Positions 1 to 8,733 of a stretch of 61,647 bases of DNA are shown here, piece by piece. Position numbers and translations under genes: made by a program. The DNA comes from Verrucomicrobiaceae bacterium (GTDB taxonomy: Bacteria > Verrucomicrobiota > Verrucomicrobiia > Verrucomicrobiales > Verrucomicrobiaceae): positions 1 through 61,647 of the forward strand of contig JAIBCL010000036.1 of assembly GCA_019694165.1 (NCBI GenBank), written 5' to 3'. Under the pieces are notes generated by a model that saw only the letters and a program-made list of their open reading frames with translations, did not search any database and was not told where the DNA came from. Each line of letters starts with the position of its first letter. Within the stretch, counting starts at the first letter, position 1.

Positions 1-3000
1 TTGCCCTTGTATTGCACGCCGCAGTCCGTGGTGCTCGTCACGTAGTTCGATCCCGTGCGCAGCTCGAAGTAAGTCGAGCCCGTGACCGTCCACGCATTCG
101 TCGAACCCGTGCTGCCCGTCCACGGCTTCACCGCTGTCGTGCCCATCGTCTCGGTGAAGACCGTGCTCGTCACCGGCGTGCCGCTGCCGGCCACATACGA
201 CAAGGTCGCGCTGCTGATGCTGCCGTCATCCGTGATCGTGCTCGTCACCTTCACCGCATCCGCCGCCGTGGGTGCGAGCGGCGTGCGCGTGGTGTTCGCG
301 ATGGTCGGATACACCTTGCCCGAAATCGTCGCTGAAGCCGTGAGCGTGTGCCCACTGAGCCCTGCATAGCTCGACGCAAAGCGCACCGCACGAGGCAGCG
401 CATTCGTCATCGGCAGCGTGTCGCCGATGGCGTTCACGATGCCCGCATTCGTCACCGGATTGATGTATTCCCACACCACGCTGCCCGTGCTCGTCACCTC
501 CACGAGATAACCCTGCGCCGTCGCACAGATGAGCGTGTTGCCATTCGGCAGACGTTGCGCGCTCGACCCGAGATGACTGAAGAGCGTCAGATTGCTCACC
601 GACGCGTAGTTCCACGTGATCTGCTTCGACATCGACTGGTTCGCCTTCATCGAGTCCTTGTCGAAGGTCCAGGTGTTGTAGCCCGCCGTCGGTGGATTCA
701 CATACGCGCCCGTGTCCGTGCCGCTGGAGTTCAGATACGGATTGATCTCCAGCACATACGACTGCGGCGTGCGCTGGTAGAGATACTGGTTGTTGCTGAA
801 CACGAGCAGGTGCCCCGCGCCCGGCAGACCGCTCGCGATCCACTGCGCGTTCGAGCTGCCGCCCATCTGCTTGTTGCCCGTGGATGACGTTTCCCAGTTC
901 GTGCCGATCGACGGCGCGCTCCCCTGCGCATACCGCGCCGGATCGCCGAAGCGATACAGGAAATCGCCCGCCGCCGAGGCCGCGAGCGCGATGCTCGATG
1001 CCGCATTGCCCGCGATGAAGGTGTTGCCGTGATCAATGACGTAGCACTCGCCCTGGCGCGAGTTCACCACGATCTGATCGAGCGACTGGTTGTAGTCGAT
1101 GGAGTTGCAGTCCATCCAGTTGCTCCGCAAAGGCCGGCCCGGCAGGTTCAAATGGATGCGGCCAGGATAAGTCGCGATCGTTTTGCCTGAGCCGACATAG
1201 TTCGCCTTCGACGCATCCACATCCTGGATGCCGTGGTCCCAGAACGACCACTCCCACACCACGTTCCCGCTCATGTCCACCTCCACCACCGTGTCCACCT
1301 GCGCGCCATCATACGGTGCATCCGCCGGATCGCAGCCCGCCGCGATGCACTGCGCCGCAGTCACATCTTTGTTCGCCAGATAGAGTGTCGCATACGCGCC
1401 GAGCTTCGGATCGTAGATACGCTTGAAGTCGCCATGCGGATGATAAGCCGCGCGCGTCTCGTAATGCGACCACACCGTCGCACCGCTCCAGTCCAGCTCC
1501 TTCAAGCCTGTCTGCCCGCTGCCATTCGTCGCCCAGTCGAGCACATGCCCATTGTCGAGGAAGCGCGGGTCCGTGCCTGTCGCCCACGAATGCGCCACAC
1601 GCCCCTGCATGTCGATGAGGTAACAATTCCCCTGCGCGCCGAAGAATGTGAAACCATTGAACGCGTTCGTCGCATCCCAGTATTGCAGCTCCGTTGCGCG
1701 TTGCAGCGCCTGATAGCCGCTCGTGCCCGCATACGGATTCGCCACCGTCGTGCGGCCCGCGATGGTCGCGCCCGGAGTCAGCGTGCGACCAACCAGCGCG
1801 GGATCAGTCGCCTTGTAACGATACGCGCGGAAGATCGAGTTCACCATCGCCAGCCGGTCGCCGATCACGCTCACGATGCCGCCGCTCGTCACTGGCACGA
1901 TGTAATCCCACACCGTGTCGCCCGAGGGCGTCACCTCCATGATGTAGCCTTCCGTGTCCGCGCAGATCAGCGTATTGCCATTACTCAACCGCTGCGCGCT
2001 GCATCCGATCTGGCTGAACAACGTCAGCGGACTCTTCGCCGAGAAGTTATACACCACCTGCTTCGAGATCTGCCGCGCCGGCTTCTCCATCACCGCCGGA
2101 AACGTCACCGTGTTGTAGCCCGCGACCGGCGGATTCACATACGCGCCCGTGTCCACGCCGCTCGCGTTCAGATACGGATTGATCTCCACCACATACGACT
2201 GCGACGTGTGCTCCGAGAGATACTCCGCGTTGTTGAAGATCAAAAAATGCCCCGCGCCCGGCAGCCCGCTCGCGATCCACTGAATGTCATGCGCGCCACC
2301 AAGCTGCTTGTGCCCCTGCGTCGATTGCGTCCAGTCCTCCAGGATCGCCGGCTTGTCCCCTTGCGCATACCGCGCCGGATCGCCGAAGCGATACAGGAAA
2401 TCGCCCGTGCTCGTCGCCGCCAGCGCGATGCTCGACGCCGGATTGCCCGCCACGAACGTGTTCCCGTGATCGATCACATAAAACTCGCCCTGCACCGAGT
2501 TGATCACGATCTGATCGAGCAATTGGTTGTAGTCCAGCGAGTTGCAGTGCAGCCAGTCCGCCTTCAGCGTATGACCATCCAGATTGATGTTCAGCTTGTT
2601 CGGGAAGTTCGCCACCGTGTTGCCCGCGCCCACATAGTTCGGCTTCGCCGCATCGATGTCCTGCACGATGTGATCGAAGAAGCACCACTCCCACACGATC
2701 GTGCCGCTCGCATCCACCTCCACGATCGCATCGAGCTGCGCCCCCGTGGAAGGCGTCTTCGCCGGATCAGACCCCGCCGCCACGAGCTGCGCATATGTGA
2801 AGTCCTTGTTCGCGATGTAGAGCGTCGTGTAGGCGTTCAGCTTCGGATTGAAGATCCGCGTGAAGTCATGATGTGGATGATACGTCGAGCGCGACTCCAG
2901 ATACGTCCACACCGTCGTCCCCTCCCAGTTCACCTCCTTGAACCCGCTGAACCCGCTCGGATCATTCGTGTTCGTATCCAGCACCCCGCCATTCGACAGT

Positions 3001-3227
3001 AGATGCGGATTGTTCCCCACCGGCCACGTGTGAACCACCTTCCCCTGCATATCCAAAAGGTAAGTCGTCCCGCTCACCCCAAAGAAGTTGTAACCATTGT
3101 CCGCCCGCGTGGAGTCCCAGTATTGCAGCTCCGTCGGCCGCTGAAGAGCATCATAACCTAAGCCCGTGGTCACCCCGAAACCGAGGACGACCGAGACCAT
3201 CGAAAAGAAAAACGAGAGCGTTTTCAT
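1..3227 (-). CDS. Arylsulfotransferase (ASST)-like secreted protein, tandem-duplicated, 3' end outside window
   Basis: The frame opens at the ATG complementary to 3225-3227 and stays open for about 1075 codons to the window edge, so the C-terminus is missing. Residues 1-22 look like a signal peptide (MKTLSFFFSMVSVVLGFG). Two homologous units follow, starting near residues 24 and 506 with LQRPTELQYWD and LQRATELQYWD. Each carries the ASST-like series: HTW/HSW after an I/LDMQG turn, HPHHDF or HPHGDF, VWEW(C/S)FxDH, CNSxDYNQxLDQIVxNS and YVIDHGNTF. The family (beta-propeller arylsulfotransferase, Arylsulfotran_2 type) transfers sulfate between phenols, but many secreted members have no known activity. 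An Ig-like tail begins after the second unit. Family assignment is good; enzymatic activity is inference. Confidence 0.8.
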   Translation of the reverse strand, partial: MKTLSFFFSMVSVVLGFGVTTGLGYDALQRPTELQYWDSTRADNGYNFFGVSGTTYLLDMQGKVVHTWPVGNNPHLLSNGGVLDTNTNDPSGFSGFKEVNWEGTTVWTYLESRSTYHPHHDFTRIFNPKLNAYTTLYIANKDFTYAQLVAAGSDPAKTPSTGAQLDAIVEVDASGTIVWEWCFFDHIVQDIDAAKPNYVGAGNTVANFPNKLNINLDGHTLKADWLHCNSLDYNQLLDQIVINSVQGEFYVIDHGNTFVAGNPASSIALAATSTGDFLYRFGDPARYAQGDKPAILEDWTQSTQGHKQLGGAHDIQWIASGLPGAGHFLIFNNAEYLSEHTSQSYVVEINPYLNASGVDTGAYVNPPVAGYNTVTFPAVMEKPARQISKQVVYNFSAKSPLTLFSQIGCSAQRLSNGNTLICADTEGYIMEVTPSGDTVWDYIVPVTSGGIVSVIGDRLAMVNSIFRAYRYKATDPALVGRTLTPGATIAGRTTVANPYAGTSGYQALQRATELQYWDATNAFNGFTFFGAQGNCYLIDMQGRVAHSWATGTDPRFLDNGHVLDWATNGSGQTGLKELDWSGATVWSHYETRAAYHPHGDFKRIYDPKLGAYATLYLANKDVTAAQCIAAGCDPADAPYDGAQVDTVVEVDMSGNVVWEWSFWDHGIQDVDASKANYVGSGKTIATYPGRIHLNLPGRPLRSNWMDCNSIDYNQSLDQIVVNSRQGECYVIDHGNTFIAGNAASSIALAASAAGDFLYRFGDPARYAQGSAPSIGTNWETSSTGNKQMGGSSNAQWIASGLPGAGHLLVFSNNQYLYQRTPQSYVLEINPYLNSSGTDTGAYVNPPTAGYNTWTFDKDSMKANQSMSKQITWNYASVSNLTLFSHLGSSAQRLPNGNTLICATAQGYLVEVTSTGSVVWEYINPVTNAGIVNAIGDTLPMTNALPRAVRFASSYAGLSGHTLTASATISGKVYPTIANTTRTPLAPTAADAVKVTSTITDDGSISSATLSYVAGSGTPVTSTVFTETMGTTAVKPWTGSTGSTNAWTVTGSTYFELRTGSNYVTSTTDCGVQYKG

Positions 3228-3421
3228 GCCACTCGTTCGGCCCGTCACGTCAACGAAACTTCACGCCCCAAGGCGTGATTTGTCGAGATAACGTCAAGGT
3301 GACAATCCACGCAGCCCGCATCGCAAGATCGGGCGGATTGGACATGCCTGACTCGCCATCATTTCATCGGCCGTCCCGCCACGATGGGGCACTCGACGAC
3401 CTTTCCCTTCGGAGTTCAACG

Positions 3422-4045
3422 TCATCCCGTGAGCACCCCCGTCTTCGAATCGACTGTGAATGCCATCACACCATGACCGAGTCCGCTGCGTCGCTTCGTC
3501 AGGTCATAGATTTGCGCCGGTGCATCCGTCGGACGCGAATCCTCCGCAAGAGGTGTGGAAGTCGCATGATACACCTGCACCTCCGAGCCCCCGTCCTTCA
3601 TTTGCTTCGGCAGCCCCGCGATGATCTCCGCATGACCGTTGGCTCGCTCCGTTTGGTGATCCCACGACACCATATGACCAGGTCGCAAATCCGAAGCCCG
3701 CGGCACCGCCTCCCAACCACCGAACTTCAGCGTCGTCAGCCGGGTGAAGAACTTCTGATAGCTCGGCGGGGTCGGAATGCGGCCCTTTGCGATCTTCATC
3801 TCGCGAAGGATCGTCTCAAACGCCACCGGAGCCACATGCCGGATCGCAAACGACACAAAGCGCACGCAATCATACTTGTAGCTCCCCGCCTCGCGATCCA
3901 GCTTCGTCTAGTGCTGGTAGAGCGTGGTCTTCATGCAGGTGAACTCCTTCACAGCCTCATGAAACAACGGCCCGGCAGGCGAGTCCTGCGCGACGGATGC
4001 CAGCGGCATCCACCCGACGGCGACGAAGATAAGAGCTTTCGTCAT
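3422..4045 (-). pseudogene. NlpC/P60-like secreted protein split by an in-frame amber codon
   Basis: A frame starting at 4045 (MTKALIFVAVGWMPLASVAQ, a clear signal peptide) reads to TTLYQH and then meets TAG at 3908-3910. The same frame continues without shift as TKLDREAGSYKYDCVRFVSFAIR and runs to a TGA at 3422-3424. The YDCVRFVSF segment resembles the catalytic-Cys motif of NlpC/P60-like hydrolases. The later DLRPGHMVSWDHQTERANGHAEIIAG resembles the 'LRPGDVVxW ... GHAxIIxG' part that carries the His. The stop lies just ahead of the Cys motif, so neither half would be functional. It is a recent nonsense mutation, a sequencing error or, less likely, a readthrough site. The second half could restart at 3865 but would lack the Cys. 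Confidence 0.65.
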
Positions 4046-4087
4046 GGAAGCCATGGAACGAACAAGAGATCGCCTTGTCGCACGCCA

Positions 4088-4225
4088 CTCGTGAGGTAGT
4101 TGCAAAACCTCTTGCATCCCATGCTCCTGCCATTCCTTGCGTCAACGGACGGGCGAATGGGGAGCAGGGGAGTGATTCCAAAATTTCCGACTTCGCATTC
4201 GGAGGTTTTGCAACTGCCTCTCGTG
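4088..4225. mobile_element. MITE-like element, 126 bp, with 18-bp terminal inverted repeats and 6-bp flanking direct repeats
   Basis: AGGTAGTTGCAAAACCTC at 4094-4111 is matched in inverse orientation by GAGGTTTTGCAACTGCCT at 4202-4219, with one mismatch over 18 bp. Both ends are flanked immediately outside by CTCGTG (4088-4093 and 4220-4225), which looks like a target-site duplication. The 90-bp interior has no coding potential. It lies between sulfatase 1 and the broken NlpC/P60-like gene, about 40 bp upstream of the latter's start. Size, terminal repeats and flanking repeat fit a non-autonomous MITE; no transposase is present in the window. A regulatory hairpin or terminator is the alternative, but it would not explain the flanking repeat. 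Confidence 0.6.
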
Positions 4226-4281
4226 CGTCTCAGCACCGACGTGCAGGCACGCGTAGCGTTCGTCGCCGCTAGTCGCAGTAT

Positions 4282-5964
4282 TCACTTCGACTTCTTCGAG
4301 CCGTTGTTGATGTATTCCTCGCGCGTGACGATGCCGTCCTTGTTCACGTCGAATTTGTCGAAGCGCTTGTTCGCTCCGTCGGGATCGGACTGGTGCGTGG
4401 TGTAGTATTCGCGCGTGAGCTTGCCGGTCTTGTCTTTGTCGAGACGATCGAACTTCGCCGCGCGCTCAGCGTCTTCGGCGTTGGCGGGCGGAGTTTCGGT
4501 GGCAGTGGTCTTCGCTGCGGGCTTCGGTTCACGAGTGGATGGTTCGTCGCCTTGATCGAGAGCAACCTTCTTTTTCTTCTGCTTCTTTGAGCCACGGCCA
4601 TCGCCTTCGCCTTTGAAGCCCGCGCTCGGATTGAGTTCGGCAAGCACGGCACTGAGGCGCTGGCGCGCAGCGACGGAGGCTTCGTCCTTGGCATCGGCAG
4701 CGACCGCGATCTCTTCAAACGGCGCGTTCTTCATGTCGAAGAGCTGGCCTTCCTCGTTCATCTTCCAGCCAGCCTCGCGCACATGCCAGTGACCACCGAG
4801 TTGAGTGAAGGCCCACTTGCGTGGCGAGTCGGTGCCGCCCTTGAGTTGGGAGACAAGGCTCTTGCCATCAATGATGCGATCCTTCGGCAAAGGCGCGTCT
4901 GCGATCTCGGCGAAGGTAGGGAGCAGATCGGAGGCATCGGAGAGGTTCTCGTTGAGCTTGTTTGCGGGTGTCACGCCGGGCCAGCTCACGATGAGTGGCA
5001 CGAGTCCGCCGCCTTCTTCCATGCTGCCCTTTTGCCCGATCAAACGACGACCGCCGATGGTCGCACGATCCGCGTTGGCCTTGCCCGTGCCATTGTCGCC
5101 CATGAAGAAGATGACCGTGTTCTCGCGCAGCTTCAGGCGATCCAGCTCCGCGAGGAGATTGCCCACGAGCTTGTCCATGTAGTTGATGTTGTCTTCGTAG
5201 AGCTTCGCGAACCGCGTCGCGGCATCCGCGTTCAAATCAGGTGGCGCACTGTCCGGCGTGGGTAGGATTTGGCCATGCACCGGCGAGAGCGAGTAGTAGA
5301 GGAAGAATGGCTTGCTCTGGTGCTTGCGCAGGAACGCGAAGGCATCGCCCTGCATCAAGTCCGGCATGTATTCGGTGTCCGACATCGAGAACTTCTTGTC
5401 GTCGATGTTGTAAGGCCCCGGATTCGCACGCACGCCGCCTTCACCCTCTTTGTCGCCACTGAGTTGATACTTCTGCACCCAGTTCGCCGCCGCTGTCTTG
5501 TTCCAATAGATGCCACTGCCCTTGAAGCTCAGCATGTGATCGAAACCCCACTGCGCCGCATCGCCTGAGGGCAGAATCTGTCCCCACTTGCCGATCATCG
5601 CCGACGTGTAGCCCGCCTTCTTCAACACCGCCGGAGCCATCACCTCCGCGTTCTTGCCCTCACGAATGATCGTGCCACAGGCATCCTGCGTCACCGCTCC
5701 CGTGCGAAACGCATACCTTCCCGTGAGAATCAGCGCACGCGACGGACCACAAAGCGGCGCAGTGTAGAAGTGATTGAAGCGCACGCCCGATTTCGCGAGC
5801 GAGTCGATGTTCGGCGTCTTGTAGCGATCTGAGCCATTCGCGCTGATCTCGGCAAAGCCAAGGTCATCGGCGAGGATGAAGACGATGTTCGGCTTCGATG
5901 ACGTGGCAGCGAACGCGGAACTCAGAGCGAGCAGCGAAGTCAGGAATGTAATGACGACTTTCAT
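4282..5964 (-). CDS. Secreted sulfatase with C-terminal EF-hand tail (sulfatase 1)
   Basis: 560 aa with signal peptide MKVVITFLTSLLALSSAFA. This is a type I sulfatase: the metal-binding ADD is at about residues 32-34, and CGPSR at 72-76 fits the C-x-P-S-R signature whose Cys becomes formylglycine. FMGDNGTG further on is the second metal-site region. It would hydrolyse sulfate esters outside the cytoplasm. After a charged linker (KKQKKKKVALDQ) the last about 60 residues hold two EF-hand-like loops. The first (DKDKTGKLTREY) has Tyr at loop position 12; the second (DVNKDGIVTREE) is canonical. It lies 21 bp downstream of sulfatase 2 and is probably co-transcribed. The MITE-like element follows. 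Confidence 0.93.
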   Translation of the reverse strand: MKVVITFLTSLLALSSAFAATSSKPNIVFILADDLGFAEISANGSDRYKTPNIDSLAKSGVRFNHFYTAPLCGPSRALILTGRYAFRTGAVTQDACGTIIREGKNAEVMAPAVLKKAGYTSAMIGKWGQILPSGDAAQWGFDHMLSFKGSGIYWNKTAAANWVQKYQLSGDKEGEGGVRANPGPYNIDDKKFSMSDTEYMPDLMQGDAFAFLRKHQSKPFFLYYSLSPVHGQILPTPDSAPPDLNADAATRFAKLYEDNINYMDKLVGNLLAELDRLKLRENTVIFFMGDNGTGKANADRATIGGRRLIGQKGSMEEGGGLVPLIVSWPGVTPANKLNENLSDASDLLPTFAEIADAPLPKDRIIDGKSLVSQLKGGTDSPRKWAFTQLGGHWHVREAGWKMNEEGQLFDMKNAPFEEIAVAADAKDEASVAARQRLSAVLAELNPSAGFKGEGDGRGSKKQKKKKVALDQGDEPSTREPKPAAKTTATETPPANAEDAERAAKFDRLDKDKTGKLTREYYTTHQSDPDGANKRFDKFDVNKDGIVTREEYINNGSKKSK

Positions 5965-5985
5965 AAGTGGGTTGAGTTCGGAGGT

Positions 5986-7755
5986 TCACTTCGCCTGCGG
6001 ATGCTTGCCGCCTTGCGTGACATACTCTTCGCGTGAGAGAAAGCCGTCCTTGTTCGCATCCCACAGCTCGAAGCGCTTCGCAGCGGCTTCGGCATCAGAC
6101 TGATGCGTGGTGTAATACTCGCGCGTGATCTTGCCGGCTTTGTCTTTGTCGAGGCGATCGAACTTCGGACCGCGTTCTTCGGTGTCGGTGGTCTTCGTGG
6201 TGGTCTCGGGCTTGGCTTCGGGCTTCTTGCTCTTCTTCTTGGTTTTGCCCTTCGTGGGCTCGCTGTCGATCTTCTCCACCACGGGCGGCAGGTTTTTCGC
6301 GAGCGAGGCGATGAGTTCTTTGTGCTCAGGCTTGTCAGCAAGGCTCACGGTTTCGTCCGGGTCATTGAGTTCATCGAAGAGTTCGGTGGCGATGATCTTG
6401 CTGCCGTAGCGTTCGCGCCAGAAGGTGCAGCGATAGCGTTCGTTGCGCACGCTGTAGCCCATGACCTGGCCGTCTTTGCCAGCGCTGCGTGGATACTGAC
6501 TCATCGCGATCTTCATCGCGGGTGCAGTAGGGTTTTCAATGAACGGCTTCAAGCTGCTGCCATCCACCTTCGTCGGTGCGGGCAAGCCGCAGAGGTCAGC
6601 GAGCGTGGGATACACATCGACGAACTCCACCTGCGCATCGCACTTCTGCCCGGCGCTCTTTTGCTGCGGCACGCTGATGATCAAAGGTGCGTGCGCGGCG
6701 ATCTCGAAGTTCGTGTGCTTCTCCCAGAGACCGTGTTCGCCGAGCTGCCAGCCGTGATCGCCCCAGAGAACAATGATGGTGTTCTCGGCGAGCCCTTCTT
6801 TTTCTAGCGCGTCCAGCACCCGGCCGATCTGCGTGTCGGTGAAGCTGATCGCCGCGTAGTAGCCGTGGCGCAGCGTGCGTGCGAACTCAGCTGGGATTGG
6901 ATTGCCCTTCGGCACGCCGATGTAGTTGTGCAGCTCGCTGTTCTGATGACCCGCGAACTCTGGCGACCCGGATGGCAGGTGATTAAAGGCAGGCACAGGG
7001 ATCGTCGCAGGGTCATACATGTCCCAGTATTTCTTCGGCGAGACGAAGGGCAGATGCGGCTTCAAGAATCCTACCGCGAGGAAGAACGGCTCCGTCTTTC
7101 CTTTCAGCTCATGAAGACGCTTCACCGCCTCCGCAGCCGTCGCGCCATCGGGGAGATCGTCATCGGACTTCGGACTCACTTCAAAGGCGGGACCACTCTT
7201 GCCTTCCTTGCCCTTCTCCGCGCGCTTGTCGTTGTCTTCGGGCGATACCGCGTTCGCGTATTCCTCTCTGTCCACGTTGTGCGGCGTGTTGATCTTCTTC
7301 GTCCAATCAACCGGGTCCGTGTCCACTGACTTCCCCTTTGGATACCAATGCGGCACGCTCCACGAGCGACCATCCTCCAGGCCGATGTGGAAGATCTTGC
7401 CCATGCCTGCGCAGTGATAACCATTCTGCTTGAAGTGCTGCGGCAGCGTCACGCAATCTGGCTGCGCCACACGAAAATGCGTGACCAAATCCCACACACG
7501 CGTCTTGTCCGGACGCAACCCGGTGAGCATCGCCGTGCGCGACGGACTGCACACTGCCTGCTGCACATACGCATGATTGAAGACCAGCCCCCGTGCCGCC
7601 AGCCGGTCGATGTTCGGTGTCTTGATGATCTTGTTGCCATAGCAGCCAAGTTCAGGCCGCATGTCGTCCACGGCGATGAAGAGCACGTTCGGCTTCGCTG
7701 CGAACGAAGCCTGCAAGAGAATGAGAGATAGTAAGAGCGGGGCGATGAGTTTCAT
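5986..7755 (-). CDS. Secreted sulfatase, iduronate-2-sulfatase-like, with EF-hand tail (sulfatase 2)
   Basis: 589 aa from the ATG at 7755, chosen because it gives a clean signal peptide (MKLIAPLLLSLILLQASFA). The frame is open further upstream to 7809, but those codons lie in an intergenic inverted repeat. FIAVDDMRPELGCYG and VCSPSRTAML (formylglycine Cys about residue 69) match the iduronate-2-sulfatase-like group of type I sulfatases; LWGDHGWQLGEH is the second active-site region. The C-terminus has an EF-hand-like pair nearly identical to that of sulfatase 1 (FDRLDKDKAGKITREYYTTH, then DANKDGFLSREE), although the catalytic domains are of different subtypes. First gene of the two-sulfatase unit. 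The substrate is unknown; a sulfated uronic-acid polymer is plausible from context. Confidence 0.93.
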   Translation of the reverse strand: MKLIAPLLLSLILLQASFAAKPNVLFIAVDDMRPELGCYGNKIIKTPNIDRLAARGLVFNHAYVQQAVCSPSRTAMLTGLRPDKTRVWDLVTHFRVAQPDCVTLPQHFKQNGYHCAGMGKIFHIGLEDGRSWSVPHWYPKGKSVDTDPVDWTKKINTPHNVDREEYANAVSPEDNDKRAEKGKEGKSGPAFEVSPKSDDDLPDGATAAEAVKRLHELKGKTEPFFLAVGFLKPHLPFVSPKKYWDMYDPATIPVPAFNHLPSGSPEFAGHQNSELHNYIGVPKGNPIPAEFARTLRHGYYAAISFTDTQIGRVLDALEKEGLAENTIIVLWGDHGWQLGEHGLWEKHTNFEIAAHAPLIISVPQQKSAGQKCDAQVEFVDVYPTLADLCGLPAPTKVDGSSLKPFIENPTAPAMKIAMSQYPRSAGKDGQVMGYSVRNERYRCTFWRERYGSKIIATELFDELNDPDETVSLADKPEHKELIASLAKNLPPVVEKIDSEPTKGKTKKKSKKPEAKPETTTKTTDTEERGPKFDRLDKDKAGKITREYYTTHQSDAEAAAKRFELWDANKDGFLSREEYVTQGGKHPQAK

Positions 7756-7769
7756 GGGCGGGGATGAGG

Positions 7770-7833
7770 TGACAGGAGAATGGGGGCAGAAGAATAAGAA
7801 GGAATTCATTCTCCTGCCCTCATTCTCCTGTCA
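7770..7833. repeat. Intergenic inverted-repeat element A
   Basis: Left arm from 7770 (TGACAGGAGAATGGGGGCAG, then a diverged AAGAAT end) and right arm 7807-7833, separated by a short spacer. The right arm includes the last two bases of the GxxExxY stop codon (7806-7808) and lies downstream of its coding strand. Same family as elements B-E. Each arm contains two AGGAGAATG-type units 15 bp apart. RNA from either strand could form a hairpin between the GxxExxY gene and sulfatase 2. Confidence 0.85.
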
Positions 7834-8663
7834 TTGGATTGAAGTGTCGTGATCTCGAGACGAGACCGGTTCAGGTTGATCCATTGCAGGCCTTGCAGTG
7901 ACACATGCTCCAGCAGGTTCTTGAGTTGGAGCTGAAATGCGGCCTGCTCGCGTTGCAAGGTGGTGACAATGAATCCGGCGTCAGGGGCGTGATGCTGGAT
8001 GAGATGAGTTCCGAGCACACGATCGCCAGCTCGAACCTCGTGCCGCGCCAGACAATGGGGTTCACCGCCGAAAAAGTGGATGAGTGCCTCGTTATACAGG
8101 TCGGTGCTCAGATGAGTTCCCCAGTCTTTGATCAGGTCTTTGATGTGTCCGACGAGCCGCTCACACTGGGGAGTGATCGGCTGCCAGCCGGTCTTGCGCT
8201 GTCTGGGACGATGGCGTTCTGCGGTGGTCAGAGTGTTCCATTGCAGATCACCGCGCACCTTTGGACCGCCGAAGTTCAAGAGCTTCACACGCCGGACATC
8301 CTGCAACATAGCGTAGTGCAACGCCTGTGCTTTGTGCTCAGGCAGGAACGCTGCCGCCACCTTCAACTCGTAGATCAAGTCGTTCACCACGAGATCGAGG
8401 TAATACACCTTCTCGAAGCCTCCATGAGTCACCGTGACCGGCACCTGTGTGTGGACGGTGAACCCCTCAGCCCGCAAGCGTTCCGCCAGATCATTCTCGT
8501 AAATGCGCTCGTCGAAGAGCCGTCCAAACTTGTTCTGACAAGCATAAGCACACCGCATCACCACCTCGTCAATGGAGGTAAACTCAGCATCGGTGATGTC
8601 GCGAATGTGAAGGCTAGGCGTGATCGGCATGACAGTCTTGGAGCTAAATATTTGTGTCGTCAT
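7806..8663 (-). CDS. GxxExxY-type protein (PD-(D/E)XK nuclease-like) embedded in the repeat family
   Basis: 285 aa. Residues about 30-130 resemble the GxxExxY family (PDDEXK_3): a helical start, then KFGRLFDERIYE (E52, Y55; the motif is degenerate), the strand VYYLDLVV (D90), YELK (E99, K101) and a hydrophobic helix after HKAQALHYAML. D90 with E99-x-K101 fits a PD-(D/E)XK nuclease core; the biochemical role of the family is not established. About 140 extra residues follow with no recognised domain. The first ATG (8661-8663) is the last triplet of a repeat arm, and the final residues SNDRRMRAGE are encoded by another arm. An alternative start is MPITPSL at 8630. No signal peptide, unlike its neighbours, so it is probably a cargo gene rather than part of the polysaccharide pathway. 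Confidence 0.78.
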   Translation of the reverse strand: MTTQIFSSKTVMPITPSLHIRDITDAEFTSIDEVVMRCAYACQNKFGRLFDERIYENDLAERLRAEGFTVHTQVPVTVTHGGFEKVYYLDLVVNDLIYELKVAAAFLPEHKAQALHYAMLQDVRRVKLLNFGGPKVRGDLQWNTLTTAERHRPRQRKTGWQPITPQCERLVGHIKDLIKDWGTHLSTDLYNEALIHFFGGEPHCLARHEVRAGDRVLGTHLIQHHAPDAGFIVTTLQREQAAFQLQLKNLLEHVSLQGLQWINLNRSRLEITTLQSNDRRMRAGE

Positions 8664-8727
8664 TCTCCTGCCCCCATTCTCCTGTCATTCATGGCTTTGG
8701 TGACAAGAGAATGAGGGCAGGAGAATG
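8661..8727. repeat. Intergenic inverted-repeat element B
   Basis: Arms at 8661-8687 and 8701-8727 separated by 13 bp, between the GH2/lyase fusion gene and the GxxExxY gene. The order of the arms is inside-out relative to elements A, C and D: the CATTCTCCTG-type arm comes first, then TGACAAGAGAATG. With element A this leaves the GxxExxY gene flanked by two arms in direct orientation (7807-7833 and 8661-8687). Differences between the arms are C/T and G/A changes that can keep G-U pairing. Confidence 0.85.
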
Positions 8728-8733
8728 ATTTTC

